DNA from: JAJTHJ01 sp046316025
GTDB taxonomy: Bacteria > Pseudomonadota > Gammaproteobacteria > Burkholderiales > Burkholderiaceae_F
DNA: 64,000 bases
Assembly: GCA_046316025.1 (NCBI GenBank)
Contig: JBKCXU010000146.1
Span: 4,484-68,483 of the forward strand
Direction of reading: 5' to 3'
Numbering within the stretch: position 1 is the first letter of the stretch; the number at the start of each line of letters is the position of its first letter. A model generated the notes under the pieces. The model saw only the letters and a list, made by a program, of their open reading frames with translations, made no database searches and was not told the DNA's origin. Both the position numbers and the translations under genes were made by a program. Positions 16,798 through 26,612 of this stretch are shown here, piece by piece.

Positions 16798-16820
16798 GGT
16801 GTTACGGCCCCCGTAACACC
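16798..16820. promoter_or_regulatory. Inverted repeat GTGTTACG-N5-CGTAACAC upstream of hoxM
   Basis: A perfect 10-bp inverted repeat with 3-bp centre (16798-16807 and 16811-16820). Its 21-bp core has the same 8-5-8 layout as the repeat upstream of hoxK at 21827. It lies between the inferred hoxM transcription start and the start codon, a repressor-type position. Confidence 0.65.
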
Positions 16821-16832
16821 GCGAGGAGGCGA

Positions 16833-16873
16833 AATTTAGGGCAGCCGGCTGGCGCAGCGTTGACCGGCGTCAA
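16833..16873 (-). promoter_or_regulatory. Predicted FNR-dependent promoter of hoxM
   Basis: TTGACCGGCGTCAA at 16860-16873 fits the FNR/FixK consensus TTGAY-N4-RTCAA exactly. A -10-like TAAATT lies on the minus strand at 16838-16833. If transcription begins near 16826, the FNR-type site is centred about 41 bp upstream, the class II activator position. Binding is inferred, not shown. Confidence 0.6.
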
Positions 16874-17027
16874 GCATCCCGCAACGTGCTGCCGACGCAT
16901 GGCCAGGTCACCGATTTGCGTAGCGGCGGTAGAGCCGCGGCGCAAGGCGCCGATCGAGCGAACCGCTTTGGCGGCGATTGACCGCCGCCGCCCACGGCTG
17001 TCACGATGCGCTTTCGCATTGCGCCGA

Positions 17028-17660
17028 ATGTCGATGAGACCAAGCCGCCGCACCTTTCTTCTGTTGCTCGCTGCCCTCGGGCTGGCGGGCTGCGCCGCGT
17101 CGACCTCGATCGTCAACCAGTGGCAGTCGCCCGATCCCGGCCCGGCGTTGACGCGCATCCTCGTCGTCGGCATGCTGCGCGACGCCAGTATCCGCCGCAC
17201 CTTCGAAGAGGAAATGGTCGCCGCGCTGCGCGCCCACGGTGTGGATGCGCAGCCCGGCTATCGCTTCCTGCCCGACGACGGCGACGTGCCGCGCGCGCAG
17301 CTCGAGCAGGCCGTACGTGCAGCCGGCGCCACCGGGGTGCTGTCGGCGCGGGTGTTGCAGGTGACCCAACAAACCAGCGTGGTGCCCACGGCGCCCGCCT
17401 ACTGGGGCCCGCCCTGGGGCTTTTACGGCTGGTACGGCGCTGCCTGGGGCCCGGTGTACGCCTACCCGGTAGGCGCCTTTCCGGCGCAAGTGGTGACCAC
17501 GCAAACCGTGTACGGCGAGGTACGGCTGTTCAGTGCGCTCGAAGACAGACTGGTGTGGGCGGCGACCACTGCGACGTTCGCGCCCAACAACCCGCGCAAG
17601 GACTCGGCCCAGTTTGCACAACTGATCGTCGAGCAACTGGCGCGCCGCGGCCTGCTCTGA
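17028..17660 (+). CDS. DUF4136-like outer-membrane lipoprotein
   Basis: A 210-residue lipoprotein. The signal peptide (RTFLLLLAALGLAGC) ends in a lipobox, with the acylated Cys at about residue 22. The mature part has DUF4136-like features (STSIVNQW, RILVVGMLRDASIRRTFEEE) and a Trp/Tyr/Gly-rich middle (YWGPPWGFYGWYGAAWGPVY). Two in-frame ATGs at 17028 and 17034 are possible starts. It is encoded on the opposite strand between hoxZ and hoxM. No hydrogenase role is known for this family. Confidence 0.75.
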   Translation: MSMRPSRRTFLLLLAALGLAGCAASTSIVNQWQSPDPGPALTRILVVGMLRDASIRRTFEEEMVAALRAHGVDAQPGYRFLPDDGDVPRAQLEQAVRAAGATGVLSARVLQVTQQTSVVPTAPAYWGPPWGFYGWYGAAWGPVYAYPVGAFPAQVVTTQTVYGEVRLFSALEDRLVWAATTATFAPNNPRKDSAQFAQLIVEQLARRGLL

Positions 17661-17726
17661 CGGCGGCGAGAGCGACGGCGTGGCGTGGTCGCGCCGGCAG
17701 GAAGAGGCAGGGCGACGACCAGCCCG

Positions 17727-18068
17727 TCAGGCCGCGGCCAGCCGGCGTGCAGCCAGATGCAGATCCCAGTCGGTCTGCAACTGCATCCAGAACCCGGCGT
17801 CGTTGCGGAAGTACAGCGCCAGCCGCACCGCGGTGTCGGCGGTGATGCCGCGGTGGCCGCGGATCAGTTCGTTCACGCGCCGGCGCGAGATGCCGAGCGC
17901 GGCCGCCAGCGCCTGTTGCGTGATGGCCAGCGGCTTCAGATAGCGGCTTTCGAGAAAGTGGCCGGGGTGCACGGGGGTGCGCCGCGCCGTCAGGCGCAGC
18001 GCCCCGCGCGCTGGCGCGGCGGCAGATGATGCGCGTCGGCGCGTCCCCACCGCCCCCCCGAACGCCAT
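17727..18068 (-). CDS. Orphan HigA/VapI-family antitoxin
   Basis: A 113-residue XRE protein of the HigA type (PVHPGHFLESRYLKPLAITQ, then the helix-turn-helix QALAAALGISRRRVNELIRG and GITADTAVRLALYF). The start at 18068 is tentative because the first 30 residues lack family similarity. No HigB-like toxin frame is present on either side. It lies 23 bp after hoxZ, so it may be carried on the hox transcript. Confidence 0.75.
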   Translation of the reverse strand: MAFGGAVGTRRRASSAAAPARGALRLTARRTPVHPGHFLESRYLKPLAITQQALAAALGISRRRVNELIRGHRGITADTAVRLALYFRNDAGFWMQLQTDWDLHLAARRLAAA

Positions 18069-18091
18069 AACCGGCGCAACGCCTGCGAGGT

Positions 18092-18781
18092 TCACGGCTT
18101 GCGCACCCGCCAGCCGTTGACCATCGTCGAGACGACGGTCTCTTTCGAGAACACGTCTTCCCGGATCGCCATGTACATGTGGATCAGCGCGAACACGATC
18201 AGATACCACATGCCGACGCGATGCCAGGTGTGCAGGTTCTGCGGGTTGCCGAAGATCGGCTCCAGCCAGGACGTGAACAGCGTGTACTGCCAGGTGCCCA
18301 TGCCGGTGCCCTCGCCGTACAGCGCAAAGCCCGTCAGGATCATGAAGATCGAGCCCAGCACGTACATGAAGAACATCGCGAACGCGGCCATCGGGTTGTG
18401 GCCCTCATAGCCGCGGCTCTCACGGAACACGAACAGGTAGTACAGCGCCTGGTGGATGAAGCCGCCCCAGAACTTGGGCGACAGCATCGAGAACGGCACG
18501 ACGAAGATCTCGCGCGCGTACTTGTTGCCGACGATCGCCCAATACACCCGCAGCACGAAGAAGATGGCGAACACGTAGCCGGCGGCAAAGTGCAGGAAGC
18601 GCACGTAGCCGAACCAGTACTGGTCCACCGCCTCGCCGATCACGGAGAAGAGCGGGTTGCCGATCAGGTAGCCGGTGCCGATCAGCACGAACATCGCCAC
18701 CATCATCGTCCAGTGCCACAGGCGCACCGGCGCTTCCCACACGTAGATCGCGTGGGCCTGGCCTTGCGGAACCGCTGCCAT
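18092..18781 (-). CDS. hoxZ: HoxZ, b-type cytochrome of the membrane-bound hydrogenase
   Basis: A 229-residue Ni/Fe-hydrogenase cytochrome b. Four transmembrane segments carry the expected His residues (RLWHWTMMVAMFV, RFLHFAAGYVFAIFF, NLHTWHRVGMWYL, ALIHMYMAIRED). It accepts electrons from HoxK and reduces the quinone pool on the membrane. It is the third gene of the structural set, 19 bp after hoxG. Confidence 0.96.
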   Translation of the reverse strand: MAAVPQGQAHAIYVWEAPVRLWHWTMMVAMFVLIGTGYLIGNPLFSVIGEAVDQYWFGYVRFLHFAAGYVFAIFFVLRVYWAIVGNKYAREIFVVPFSMLSPKFWGGFIHQALYYLFVFRESRGYEGHNPMAAFAMFFMYVLGSIFMILTGFALYGEGTGMGTWQYTLFTSWLEPIFGNPQNLHTWHRVGMWYLIVFALIHMYMAIREDVFSKETVVSTMVNGWRVRKP

Positions 18782-18800
18782 TGCGTGTCTCCTTTCGCAC

Positions 18801-20591
18801 CTAGCGCACGGCGACGCGCGCGACTTCCTCGCCCTCGGGCGAGATCACGTGCGTGGCGCAGGCCAGGCAGGGGTCGAAACTGTGCAGAGTGCGCAGGATT
18901 TCCAGAGGCTGGTCGGCCACCGCCACCTTGGTGTTCAGCAGGCTGGCCTCAAAGGCGCCGATCTGGTTCTTGGGATCGCGCGGGCTGCCGTTCCACGTGG
19001 TCGGCACGATGCACTGGTACAGGTCGATCCGGGTGTTGCGGATCGTGGTCCAGTGGCCGAGCGCGCCGCGCGGCGCCTCGCAGGCGCCCACCCCTTTGGC
19101 CTCGGCGGGCCAGGTCGCCGGGTTCCAATTGGCGATGTTGGCGGTCGCCGTGTTGCCGGCCTTGAGATTGGCCATCAGCTTGTCGAAGAAGTACTTCATC
19201 TTGTGCGCTGCCCACGACGCCTCCAGCCCGCGCGCGGCGGTGCGGCCGAGCGTGGAGAACAGGGCGGTGAGCGGCAAGCCGAGATCCTTCAGTACCTTGT
19301 CCACCGGCTCCTTGAACTCCGGAATGCCCATCGCGTAGTAGACGACGTAACGCGCCAGCGGCCCGACTTCCATCGGCTGACCCTTGAAGCGCGGCGCCTT
19401 GATCCACGAATACTTGGCGGACTCGTCCAGCACCTCGATGTTGGTCTTGGTCCCCTTGAAGTTGGGACCGAGCACGAAGTTCGGGTCGGTCACGCCGTCC
19501 CAGGGGTGCAGGCCCTTGCTCTCGTCGGGGTACTTGTACCAACTGTGGGTCACGAACTCCTGGATCTCGCCCGGATCGCGCAAGTCGATCGGCAGGATCT
19601 CCTTCAGATTGCCGTTCAGGATCGCCCCGCGCGGCATCAGCAGGCTCTTGTTGGAGTCGTCGTTGGCGATGTCCGGGAACTCGCCGTAGGTCATCACGTT
19701 CTGGCTGGAAATGCCGCCGCCCCAGAGCTGATCCTTGTAGAACGACGCAATCGCCAGCAGGTCGGGGATGTAGACCTGATCGATGAAGGCGATGGTGTCG
19801 TCGATGATCTTGGCGACCCGGTTCAGCGACTCCATGTTGATCGCGCCGACCGCGCCGACCTCGTTGACGTTGAGCGAGCAGGGCACGCCGCCCACCAGCC
19901 AGTTCGGGTGCGGGTTCTTGCCGCCGAACACGGTGTGGATCTTGGCGATCTCGCGCTGGAAGTCGAGCGCCTCCAGGTAGTGCGCCACCGCCATCAGGTT
20001 GGCCTCGGGCGGCAGCTTGAACGCCGGGTTGCCCCAGTAGCCGTTCTTGAACGGTCCCAGTTGGCCGCCGGAGGCAAACTTGGTCAGCCGCGCCAGCAGA
20101 TCGCGGTAGTAGCCCGGCGAGCTGTTGGGCCAGGGCGAGATGGACTGCGCGAGCTCGGAGGTCTTCTTCGGGTCGGCCTTCAGCGCACTGATCACGTCCA
20201 CCCAGTCGAGCGCGTGCAACTGATAGAAGTGCACCAGGTGGTCGTGCGCGTACAGCGTCAACTCCATCAGGTTGCGGATGATGTTGGCGTTATCCGGAAT
20301 CTTGATCTTCAGCGCGTCTTCGACCGCGCGCACCGAAGCGAGCGCGTGGGTGCCGGTGCACACACCGCAGATGCGCTCGACGAACGCCCAGGCGTCGCGC
20401 GGATCGCGACCCTTGAGGATCACCTCCAGGCCGCGCCACATGGTGCCGGTGGACACCGCGTTGCGGATGACGTTGTCGCCGTCGAGGTTGACCTCGACGC
20501 GCAGATGGCCCTCGATGCGGGTAACCGGATCGACGACGACCCGCTTGCCACTGTTGTCGAGCTTGAAGCCTTGGGTCTCAATGACAGACAT
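18801..20591 (-). CDS. hoxG: HoxG, large subunit of oxygen-tolerant membrane-bound NiFe hydrogenase
   Basis: A 596-residue catalytic subunit. The nickel ligands are in RICGVCTGTHALASV near the N terminus and DPCLACATH near the C terminus. The 15-residue tail after that His (VISPEGEEVARVAVR) is the peptide that HoxM should remove. The N-terminal motif VVDPVTRIEGHLRVEV is conserved. It oxidises H2 in the periplasm, exported with HoxK. Only 15 bp separate it from hoxK. Confidence 0.97.
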   Translation of the reverse strand: MSVIETQGFKLDNSGKRVVVDPVTRIEGHLRVEVNLDGDNVIRNAVSTGTMWRGLEVILKGRDPRDAWAFVERICGVCTGTHALASVRAVEDALKIKIPDNANIIRNLMELTLYAHDHLVHFYQLHALDWVDVISALKADPKKTSELAQSISPWPNSSPGYYRDLLARLTKFASGGQLGPFKNGYWGNPAFKLPPEANLMAVAHYLEALDFQREIAKIHTVFGGKNPHPNWLVGGVPCSLNVNEVGAVGAINMESLNRVAKIIDDTIAFIDQVYIPDLLAIASFYKDQLWGGGISSQNVMTYGEFPDIANDDSNKSLLMPRGAILNGNLKEILPIDLRDPGEIQEFVTHSWYKYPDESKGLHPWDGVTDPNFVLGPNFKGTKTNIEVLDESAKYSWIKAPRFKGQPMEVGPLARYVVYYAMGIPEFKEPVDKVLKDLGLPLTALFSTLGRTAARGLEASWAAHKMKYFFDKLMANLKAGNTATANIANWNPATWPAEAKGVGACEAPRGALGHWTTIRNTRIDLYQCIVPTTWNGSPRDPKNQIGAFEASLLNTKVAVADQPLEILRTLHSFDPCLACATHVISPEGEEVARVAVR

Positions 20592-20606
20592 TTTGCGATC
20601 TCCCGC

Positions 20607-21692
20607 TTACTTGTTGGCCGCTTCGGTGGTCTTGGATTTGCCGGCGGCACGCTGAATGGCACCCAGCGCCGCATGCGCGACGATGCCCGCGCCCACCACC
20701 CCGGCCACCACCGCGCCGACCTGGTCGGCGTTGGCTTCGATGCCGAAGGCGTGGATATTGGTGAGCCGGTCGTAGAACGAGCCCTGATCCCAGAACGCGT
20801 CTTCCGAGCAGCCGATGCAGCCGTGCCCGGACTGGATCGGGAACGACACCGCGTCGTTCCAGCGCGTGGTCGAGCAGGCGTTGTAGGTGGTCGGCCCCTT
20901 GCAGCCCAGCTTGTACAGGCAGTGGCCCTGCTTGGCGGCAGCGTCGTCCCAGTTCTCGACGAACTGGCCGGCGTCGAAGTTGCCGCGCCGGTAGCACTTG
21001 TCGTGCACGCGCAGGCTGTAGAAGGCGAGTGGCCGGCCCTGCGAGTCCACCGCGGGCAGGCGGTCGAAAGCGACCATGAAGGTGATGACCGCGGTCATCA
21101 CTTCGGCGATCGGCGGGCAGCCGGGCACCTTGATGATCGGCTTGTCGGTGATGACCTTGTTGATCGGCACCGCGGTGGTCGGATTCGGCTTGGCCGCCTG
21201 CACGCAACCCCACGAGGCGCAAGAACCCCAGGCGATCACCGCCTTGGCGTCTTTGGCGACGTGCTTGAGCTTCTCGACGAAGGGTCGGCCGCCCGGCATG
21301 CAGTACATGCCGTCGTTACCCAGCGGCGGGTTGCCTTCCACCGCCAGGATGTACTGGCCCTTGTACTTGGTAATGGTGTCTTCCAGCGCGGCTTCGGCCT
21401 GGTGGCCGGCAGCGGCCATGATGGTGTCGTCGTAATCGAGCGAAATCGCCGAGAGGATCACGTCCTTGGCCAGCGGGTGGGCCGAGCGGATGAACGATTC
21501 CGTGCAGCAGGTGCACTCAAGCCCGTGCAGCCAGATCACCGGCACGCGCGGCTTGGTTTCCAGCGCCTGCTGGATCTTTTGCGCATGCGCCGGCGTCAAA
21601 CCGAGCGACGCCGCGGTGAGGCTGCAGTACTTGAGGAAGCTGCGCCGCGTGACGCCTTGCCGGCGGATCACGTCATAGAAGGTTTCGATCAT
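20607..21692 (-). CDS. hoxK: HoxK, small subunit of oxygen-tolerant membrane-bound NiFe hydrogenase
   Basis: A 361-residue small subunit. The start at 21692 gives a Tat signal (TRRSFLKYC) of about 43 residues before LETKPRVPVIWLHGLECTCC. The proximal cluster has six cysteines: CTCC, SCASWGC and PGCPP. That set builds the [4Fe-3S] cluster which confers oxygen tolerance in the Ralstonia and E. coli Hyd-1 enzymes. Cys for the medial and distal clusters follow (DKCYRRG, CLYKLGC, GHGCIGC). A C-terminal membrane helix (VGAVVAGVVGAGIVAHAALG) anchors it. A Shine-Dalgarno AGGAGGAA precedes the ATG. Confidence 0.97.
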   Translation of the reverse strand: MIETFYDVIRRQGVTRRSFLKYCSLTAASLGLTPAHAQKIQQALETKPRVPVIWLHGLECTCCTESFIRSAHPLAKDVILSAISLDYDDTIMAAAGHQAEAALEDTITKYKGQYILAVEGNPPLGNDGMYCMPGGRPFVEKLKHVAKDAKAVIAWGSCASWGCVQAAKPNPTTAVPINKVITDKPIIKVPGCPPIAEVMTAVITFMVAFDRLPAVDSQGRPLAFYSLRVHDKCYRRGNFDAGQFVENWDDAAAKQGHCLYKLGCKGPTTYNACSTTRWNDAVSFPIQSGHGCIGCSEDAFWDQGSFYDRLTNIHAFGIEANADQVGAVVAGVVGAGIVAHAALGAIQRAAGKSKTTEAANK

Positions 21693-21790
21693 GGACTTCC
21701 TCCTGGTTGGATTTCGACGCCCGGTGGCGCGTCTCCCGTTGGCGTGCACCGTCGTTGGCGCGCAGCGTGCACCCGTGCGGGGCACGCGCA

Positions 21791-21804
21791 TTGACCGCGG
21801 TCAA
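21791..21804. promoter_or_regulatory. FNR-type palindrome upstream of hoxK
   Basis: TTGACCGCGGTCAA is a perfect 14-bp palindrome and fits TTGAY-N4-RTCAA. Its centre is about 105 bp upstream of the hoxK start codon. No good -10 hexamer is seen at the expected distance, so the promoter itself is not placed. Confidence 0.6.
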
Positions 21805-21826
21805 GAAAAGAAGTCGGGCCGAAGTG

Positions 21827-21847
21827 GTGTAACGATCACCGTTACAC
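21827..21847. promoter_or_regulatory. Inverted repeat GTGTAACG-N5-CGTTACAC upstream of hoxK
   Basis: Perfect 8-bp arms with a 5-bp centre, the same layout and almost the same arms as the repeat before hoxM (16798). It lies 23 bp beyond the FNR-type site and about 135 bp upstream of hoxK. The regulator is unknown. Confidence 0.65.
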
Positions 21848-21874
21848 GATCGGTGGCGCTCCTGCGCGATGTTT

Positions 21875-22711
21875 TCAGCGCGCCGCCCAGCGGGCGATCT
21901 CGGCGACAAGGCGCGTGAGATTGGCTTGCAACCCAGCGAACCCCGCGTGCCTGGTGCGCGTGGCTTCATCCATGTACAGGCGCTTGTTGATCTCGACTTG
22001 CAGGCTGTGGCGGCCGCGCGCGGGATCGGCGTAGGCGCGCACCAGTTCAACACCCTTGTAAGGCTCGTTGATCTTGACCGCGTAGCCCATCGCGGTCAGT
22101 GCTTCGCACACGACCTGCGTGAACGCCGCCGCGCAGGTGGTGCCGTCGCGATCGCCGAGCACGAAGTCGGCGCGCACGGTACCGGCGCCGTCGTCGCTCT
22201 GCGCGTTGGCCACCGCCGACATCGAATGGCAGTTCAGGTGATGGACGCGGCCGAAGCGCGCATGGCCGTCGTCGAGCAGTTGGCGCAAGGCGCGGTGGTA
22301 CGGCGCGTGGCAGCGCTCGATGCGCGACCGCACTTCGGCCACCGTCAGCTTGCGCGCGTAGATCGGCCGGCCGTCGCCGAGCGTGCGCCAGATCAACGCC
22401 TGCCCGAGACGCGCCTTGCCGCTGGGGCGATACTCGTCGGGCCAGTGGCCGCCGTCGAGGAGATCGAGATCGATGTCGCCGCGATGGCGGTTGGGGTCGA
22501 GGTAGGTGCGCGGAAACTGCGCCGCCAGCAGCGGCACGCCGAGTCCGGTAGCCGGCAGGTACAACTCGTCGACGAAACAGTCCTCGCCGTCGCGCAGGTC
22601 GAACTCGCTCACCACCGCGTCGAAGTCGGGCGGAAAGTCGGTGCCGGAGTGCGGCGAGTCGAGCACGAGCGGCACACCCGCCGTGGCAGGGCCGTGGATA
22701 CGGATCGTCAT
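21875..22711 (-). CDS. N-formylglutamate amidohydrolase family protein
   Basis: A 278-residue protein of the N-formylglutamate deformylase (HutG-like) family. Motifs include DSPHSGTDFPPDF, YLDPNRHRGDIDLDLL, HHLNCHSMS and RHSLQVEINKRLYMDE, which give the zinc-binding His and Glu residues. The family releases formate or trims acylated amino acids. It is the last gene behind five ABC transporter genes on the same strand, 13 bp after the second ATPase gene, which suggests that the imported compound is an N-acyl or N-formyl amino acid or peptide. Confidence 0.85.
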   Translation of the reverse strand: MTIRIHGPATAGVPLVLDSPHSGTDFPPDFDAVVSEFDLRDGEDCFVDELYLPATGLGVPLLAAQFPRTYLDPNRHRGDIDLDLLDGGHWPDEYRPSGKARLGQALIWRTLGDGRPIYARKLTVAEVRSRIERCHAPYHRALRQLLDDGHARFGRVHHLNCHSMSAVANAQSDDGAGTVRADFVLGDRDGTTCAAAFTQVVCEALTAMGYAVKINEPYKGVELVRAYADPARGRHSLQVEINKRLYMDEATRTRHAGFAGLQANLTRLVAEIARWAAR

Positions 22712-22724
22712 TCGACGGCGGCGG

Positions 22725-23698
22725 TCAGGAGTTGAGAAAACAGGCCGACCAGCGCCCCGGTGCGATCTCGGCCAGCGGCGGCGCTTGCTGCGCGCAGCGC
22801 GGCTGCGCATGCGGGCAGCGCGGGTGGAAGTGGCAGCCGCTCGGCGGATCGAGCGGCGAAGGGATCTCGCCCGCAATCGGCACGAAAGCGCGGCGCCGGC
22901 GATCCAGGCGCGGCACTTCTTCGAGCAGTGCCTGCGTGTACGGGTGGTTGGGCGCGGCGAACAGTTGCGCCGTCGGCGCGGCCTCGACCACACGGCCCAG
23001 GTACATCACGACGACGCGGTCGGCCAGATGGCGCACCACGCCCAGATCGTGGCTGATGAAGAGGTAGGTCAGCCCCAGTTGTTCGCGCAGATCCATGAAC
23101 AGGTTCAGCACCTGCGCCTGGATCGACACATCGAGGGCGGCCACCGCCTCGTCGCAGACCAGCATCTCCGGCTTGACCGCCAGCGCGCGGGCGATGCCCA
23201 GGCGCGCCCGCTGCCCGCCGGAAAACTGGTGCGGATAGCGGCGCCGATAGCTCGCGTCCAGCCCCACCCGTTGCAGCAGTTGCGCGACGTAGTCGTCCAT
23301 CTCGGCGCGGCCGACCAGCCCGTGCACACGCGGCGCCTCGCCGACGATCTGCGCCACCCGCAGCCGCGGATTGAGCGACGAGAACGGGTCCTGAAAGATC
23401 ATCTGGATCGCCGGCCGCCGGCCGGCCTGCTGAACCAGCGGCTGACCGCGGTAGCGCACTTCGCCCTCGCTGGGCGCGTGCAGCCCGCAGGCCAGGCGGC
23501 CCAGCGTGGACTTGCCGCAGCCGGACTCGCCGACGAGACCCACCACCTCGCCCTGGTGCACGACCAGATCGACGCGATCGACCGCATGCACGGTGTGCTC
23601 GGCAACCTTCGCCCCCAGCAGGCGCGCCAACCGTTCGACCGCGTCGAGCCGCTTTGTAAAGCGCTTGGACACGGCGCGCAGTTCGAGCAGCGCCTCGC

Positions 23699-23702
<4 letters not shown>
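22725..23702 (-). CDS. Peptide-type ABC transporter ATPase (DppF/OppF class)
   Basis: A 325-residue ATPase. Walker A GLVGESGCGKSTLGRL, Q-loop IFQDPFSSLNPRLRV, signature FSGGQRARLGIARAL, Walker B MLVCDEAVAALDV and a C-terminal Cys cluster with HPRCPHAQPRC typical of oligopeptide ATPases. It pairs with the ATPase encoded immediately upstream, overlapping it by 4 bp. Confidence 0.92.
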
Positions 23703-24672
<970 letters not shown>

Positions 24673-24676
<4 letters not shown>

Positions 24677-25578
24677 TTGGCCAACCGCGGATTGAGTACG
24701 TCGCGCAACTGGTCGCCCACCAGATTGATCGACAGGATCGTCGCCAGCAGGGCGACGCCGGGGTAGACGCTGATCCAGTACTTGCCCGACAGCAGGTACT
24801 CGTAGCCGTTGGCGATCAGCAGGCCGAGCGAGGGCTCGGTCGTCGGCAGGCCCAGGCCGAGGAAGGACAGCGTGGCCTCCAGCGCGATGGCATGCGCCAC
24901 CTGCACGGTGCCGACGACGATCAGCGGCGGCGCCGCATTGGGCAGCAGGTGGCGCAGCACGATGCGCAGCCGCGACAGGCCGAGCCCGCGCGCCGCTTCG
25001 ATGTACTCCTTGCCGCGCTCGACCAGCGCCGCCGAGCGCGCGGTCCGCGCGTAATAGGCCCACTGCACGGCCACCAGGGCAATGACGATCTTGTCCACGC
25101 CGCGGCCGAGCACTGCCAGCAGGATCAGCGCCACGAGAATCGCCGGGAAGCCCAGCTGGATGTCGACGATGCGCATCAGCACCTGGTCGAAGCGTCCGCC
25201 CAGATAGGCCGCCGCAACGCCGAGCAGCGCCCCCAGCGACAGCGCGATCGCGCCGCTGGCCGCACCGACGTACAGCGACACGCGCAGCCCGTAGACGATC
25301 GCCGACAGCATGTCGCGGCCCTGCCCGTCGGTGCCGAGCCAGTAGGTGAGTTCGCCGCTGCCGGCGACCGACCCGGGCGGCAGGCGGGCATCGAGCAGAT
25401 CGAGCTTGCCGAGGTCGTACGGATTCTGCGGCGCGATCCACGGCGCGGCCAGCGCGATGGCGATCGTCGCCAGCAGCAAGGCGAGGCCGAGCAAGGCGAG
25501 CCGGCTTTGCGCGAACTGCGCCCAAAAGCGCACCCAGGGCGATTCGCGCGACTCGGCCGGCAGCGCGTTGGCGCTCAC
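24673..25578 (-). CDS. Peptide-type ABC transporter permease (DppC class)
   Basis: A 301-residue inner-membrane permease with about six helices. It has the DppC-type N terminus (ALLGLALLLATIAIALAAPWIAP), LGTDGQGRDMLS, and the EAARGLGLSRLRIVLRHLLPN coupling loop. GTG start overlapping the upstream permease by 4 bp. Confidence 0.92.
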
Positions 25579-26549
25579 TTGGCCTCCGCCAGCCGCACGC
25601 GCGGGTCAAGCACCGAGTACAGGATGTCCACCGCCAGGTTGATGAAGATGAACATCGTCACAGTCAGCATCAGGTAGGCGACCACCACCGGGCGGTCGAG
25701 CTGGAAGATCGAATCGATCACCAGCTTGCCCATCCCCGGCCAGGCGAAGATCGTCTCGGTCACCACCGCAAAGGCGATCACCGAACCCAGCTCCAGCCCG
25801 ATCACCGTGACCAGCGGGATCAGGATGTTCTTCAGCAGGTGCACGCCGATCACGCGCCGCCGCGGCAGCCCCTTGGCGCGGGCGAACTTGATGTAGTCGA
25901 GCAGGCTTTGCTCGCGCACCTGTGCACGGGTGAGGCGGACGATCAGGCTCAGCTTGAACAGCGCCAGATTGATCGCCGGCAGCAGCGCGTACTTGAGCCC
26001 GTCCCAGTGCAGGATCGACAGCTGCATGCCGAGGAACTCGACCGTCGGCCCGCGCCCGCCCGAAGGCAGCCAGCCCAGTTGCACCGCAAAGACGAGGATC
26101 AGCAGCAGCCCGACCCAGAAGGTCGGCAGCGAAAAGCCGAAGATCGAGCCGGCCATGATCGCCTTGGCCGGCCAGGAGTCGGGCCGCAGCCCGGCGTACA
26201 GGCCGAGCGGCAGGCCGAGCGTCACCGCAATGGCCATGGCCAGCGCCGCCAGTTCGAGCGTGGCCGGCGCCCGTTCGAGGATCACGTCCATCGCCGGGCG
26301 CCCGTAGACGAACGAGGTGCCGAGTTCGCCGGTGACGGCCCCGCGCAGAAACAGCAGGAACTGCTCGACGATCGGTTTGTCCAGCCCGAGCGCGGCGGCG
26401 GCGCGGGCGCGCTCGACCTCGTCGGCCACCGGGTTGACGAGGATGTCCACCGGATTGCCGACCAGGTACAGGCCAAAGAACACCAGCAGCGCGGTGGCCA
26501 GCAGGACCACCCCCGTTTGCAGCAGCCGGCGCAGGATGAAAACGGTCAC
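25575..26549 (-). CDS. Peptide-type ABC transporter permease (DppB class)
   Basis: A 324-residue permease of the DppB class: N-terminal helix FILRRLLQTGVVLLATALLV, then LGLDKPIVEQF, LGTSFVYGRPAMDVI and the coupling loop FARAKGLPRRRVIGVHLLKN. The start is GTG. It lies 63 bp after the solute-binding protein gene. Confidence 0.92.
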   Translation of the reverse strand: MTVFILRRLLQTGVVLLATALLVFFGLYLVGNPVDILVNPVADEVERARAAAALGLDKPIVEQFLLFLRGAVTGELGTSFVYGRPAMDVILERAPATLELAALAMAIAVTLGLPLGLYAGLRPDSWPAKAIMAGSIFGFSLPTFWVGLLLILVFAVQLGWLPSGGRGPTVEFLGMQLSILHWDGLKYALLPAINLALFKLSLIVRLTRAQVREQSLLDYIKFARAKGLPRRRVIGVHLLKNILIPLVTVIGLELGSVIAFAVVTETIFAWPGMGKLVIDSIFQLDRPVVVAYLMLTVTMFIFINLAVDILYSVLDPRVRLAEAK

Positions 26550-26612
26550 GGGACACCCGGTCGGTTCGGGGCGGCGGGCACGCGCTCGGCGCCCACACGC
26601 ACCGGCACGGCG

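Noticed and set aside
18849..21794. A 981-codon open frame on the + strand antisense to hoxG and hoxK
   Set aside because: It mirrors strongly conserved hydrogenase genes and its translation is Arg/Gly/Ala-rich without domains. Long antisense frames are expected at this GC content.
16798..21847. The 21-bp inverted repeats as NikR operators
   Set aside because: NikR half-sites are about 21-22 bp centre to centre; here they are only about 13 bp apart. Another regulator is more likely.
21693..21874. A sigma-54 promoter (-24/-12) upstream of hoxK
   Set aside because: No TGGC-N8-TTGC-like match with proper spacing was found, although this is the known arrangement in Ralstonia.
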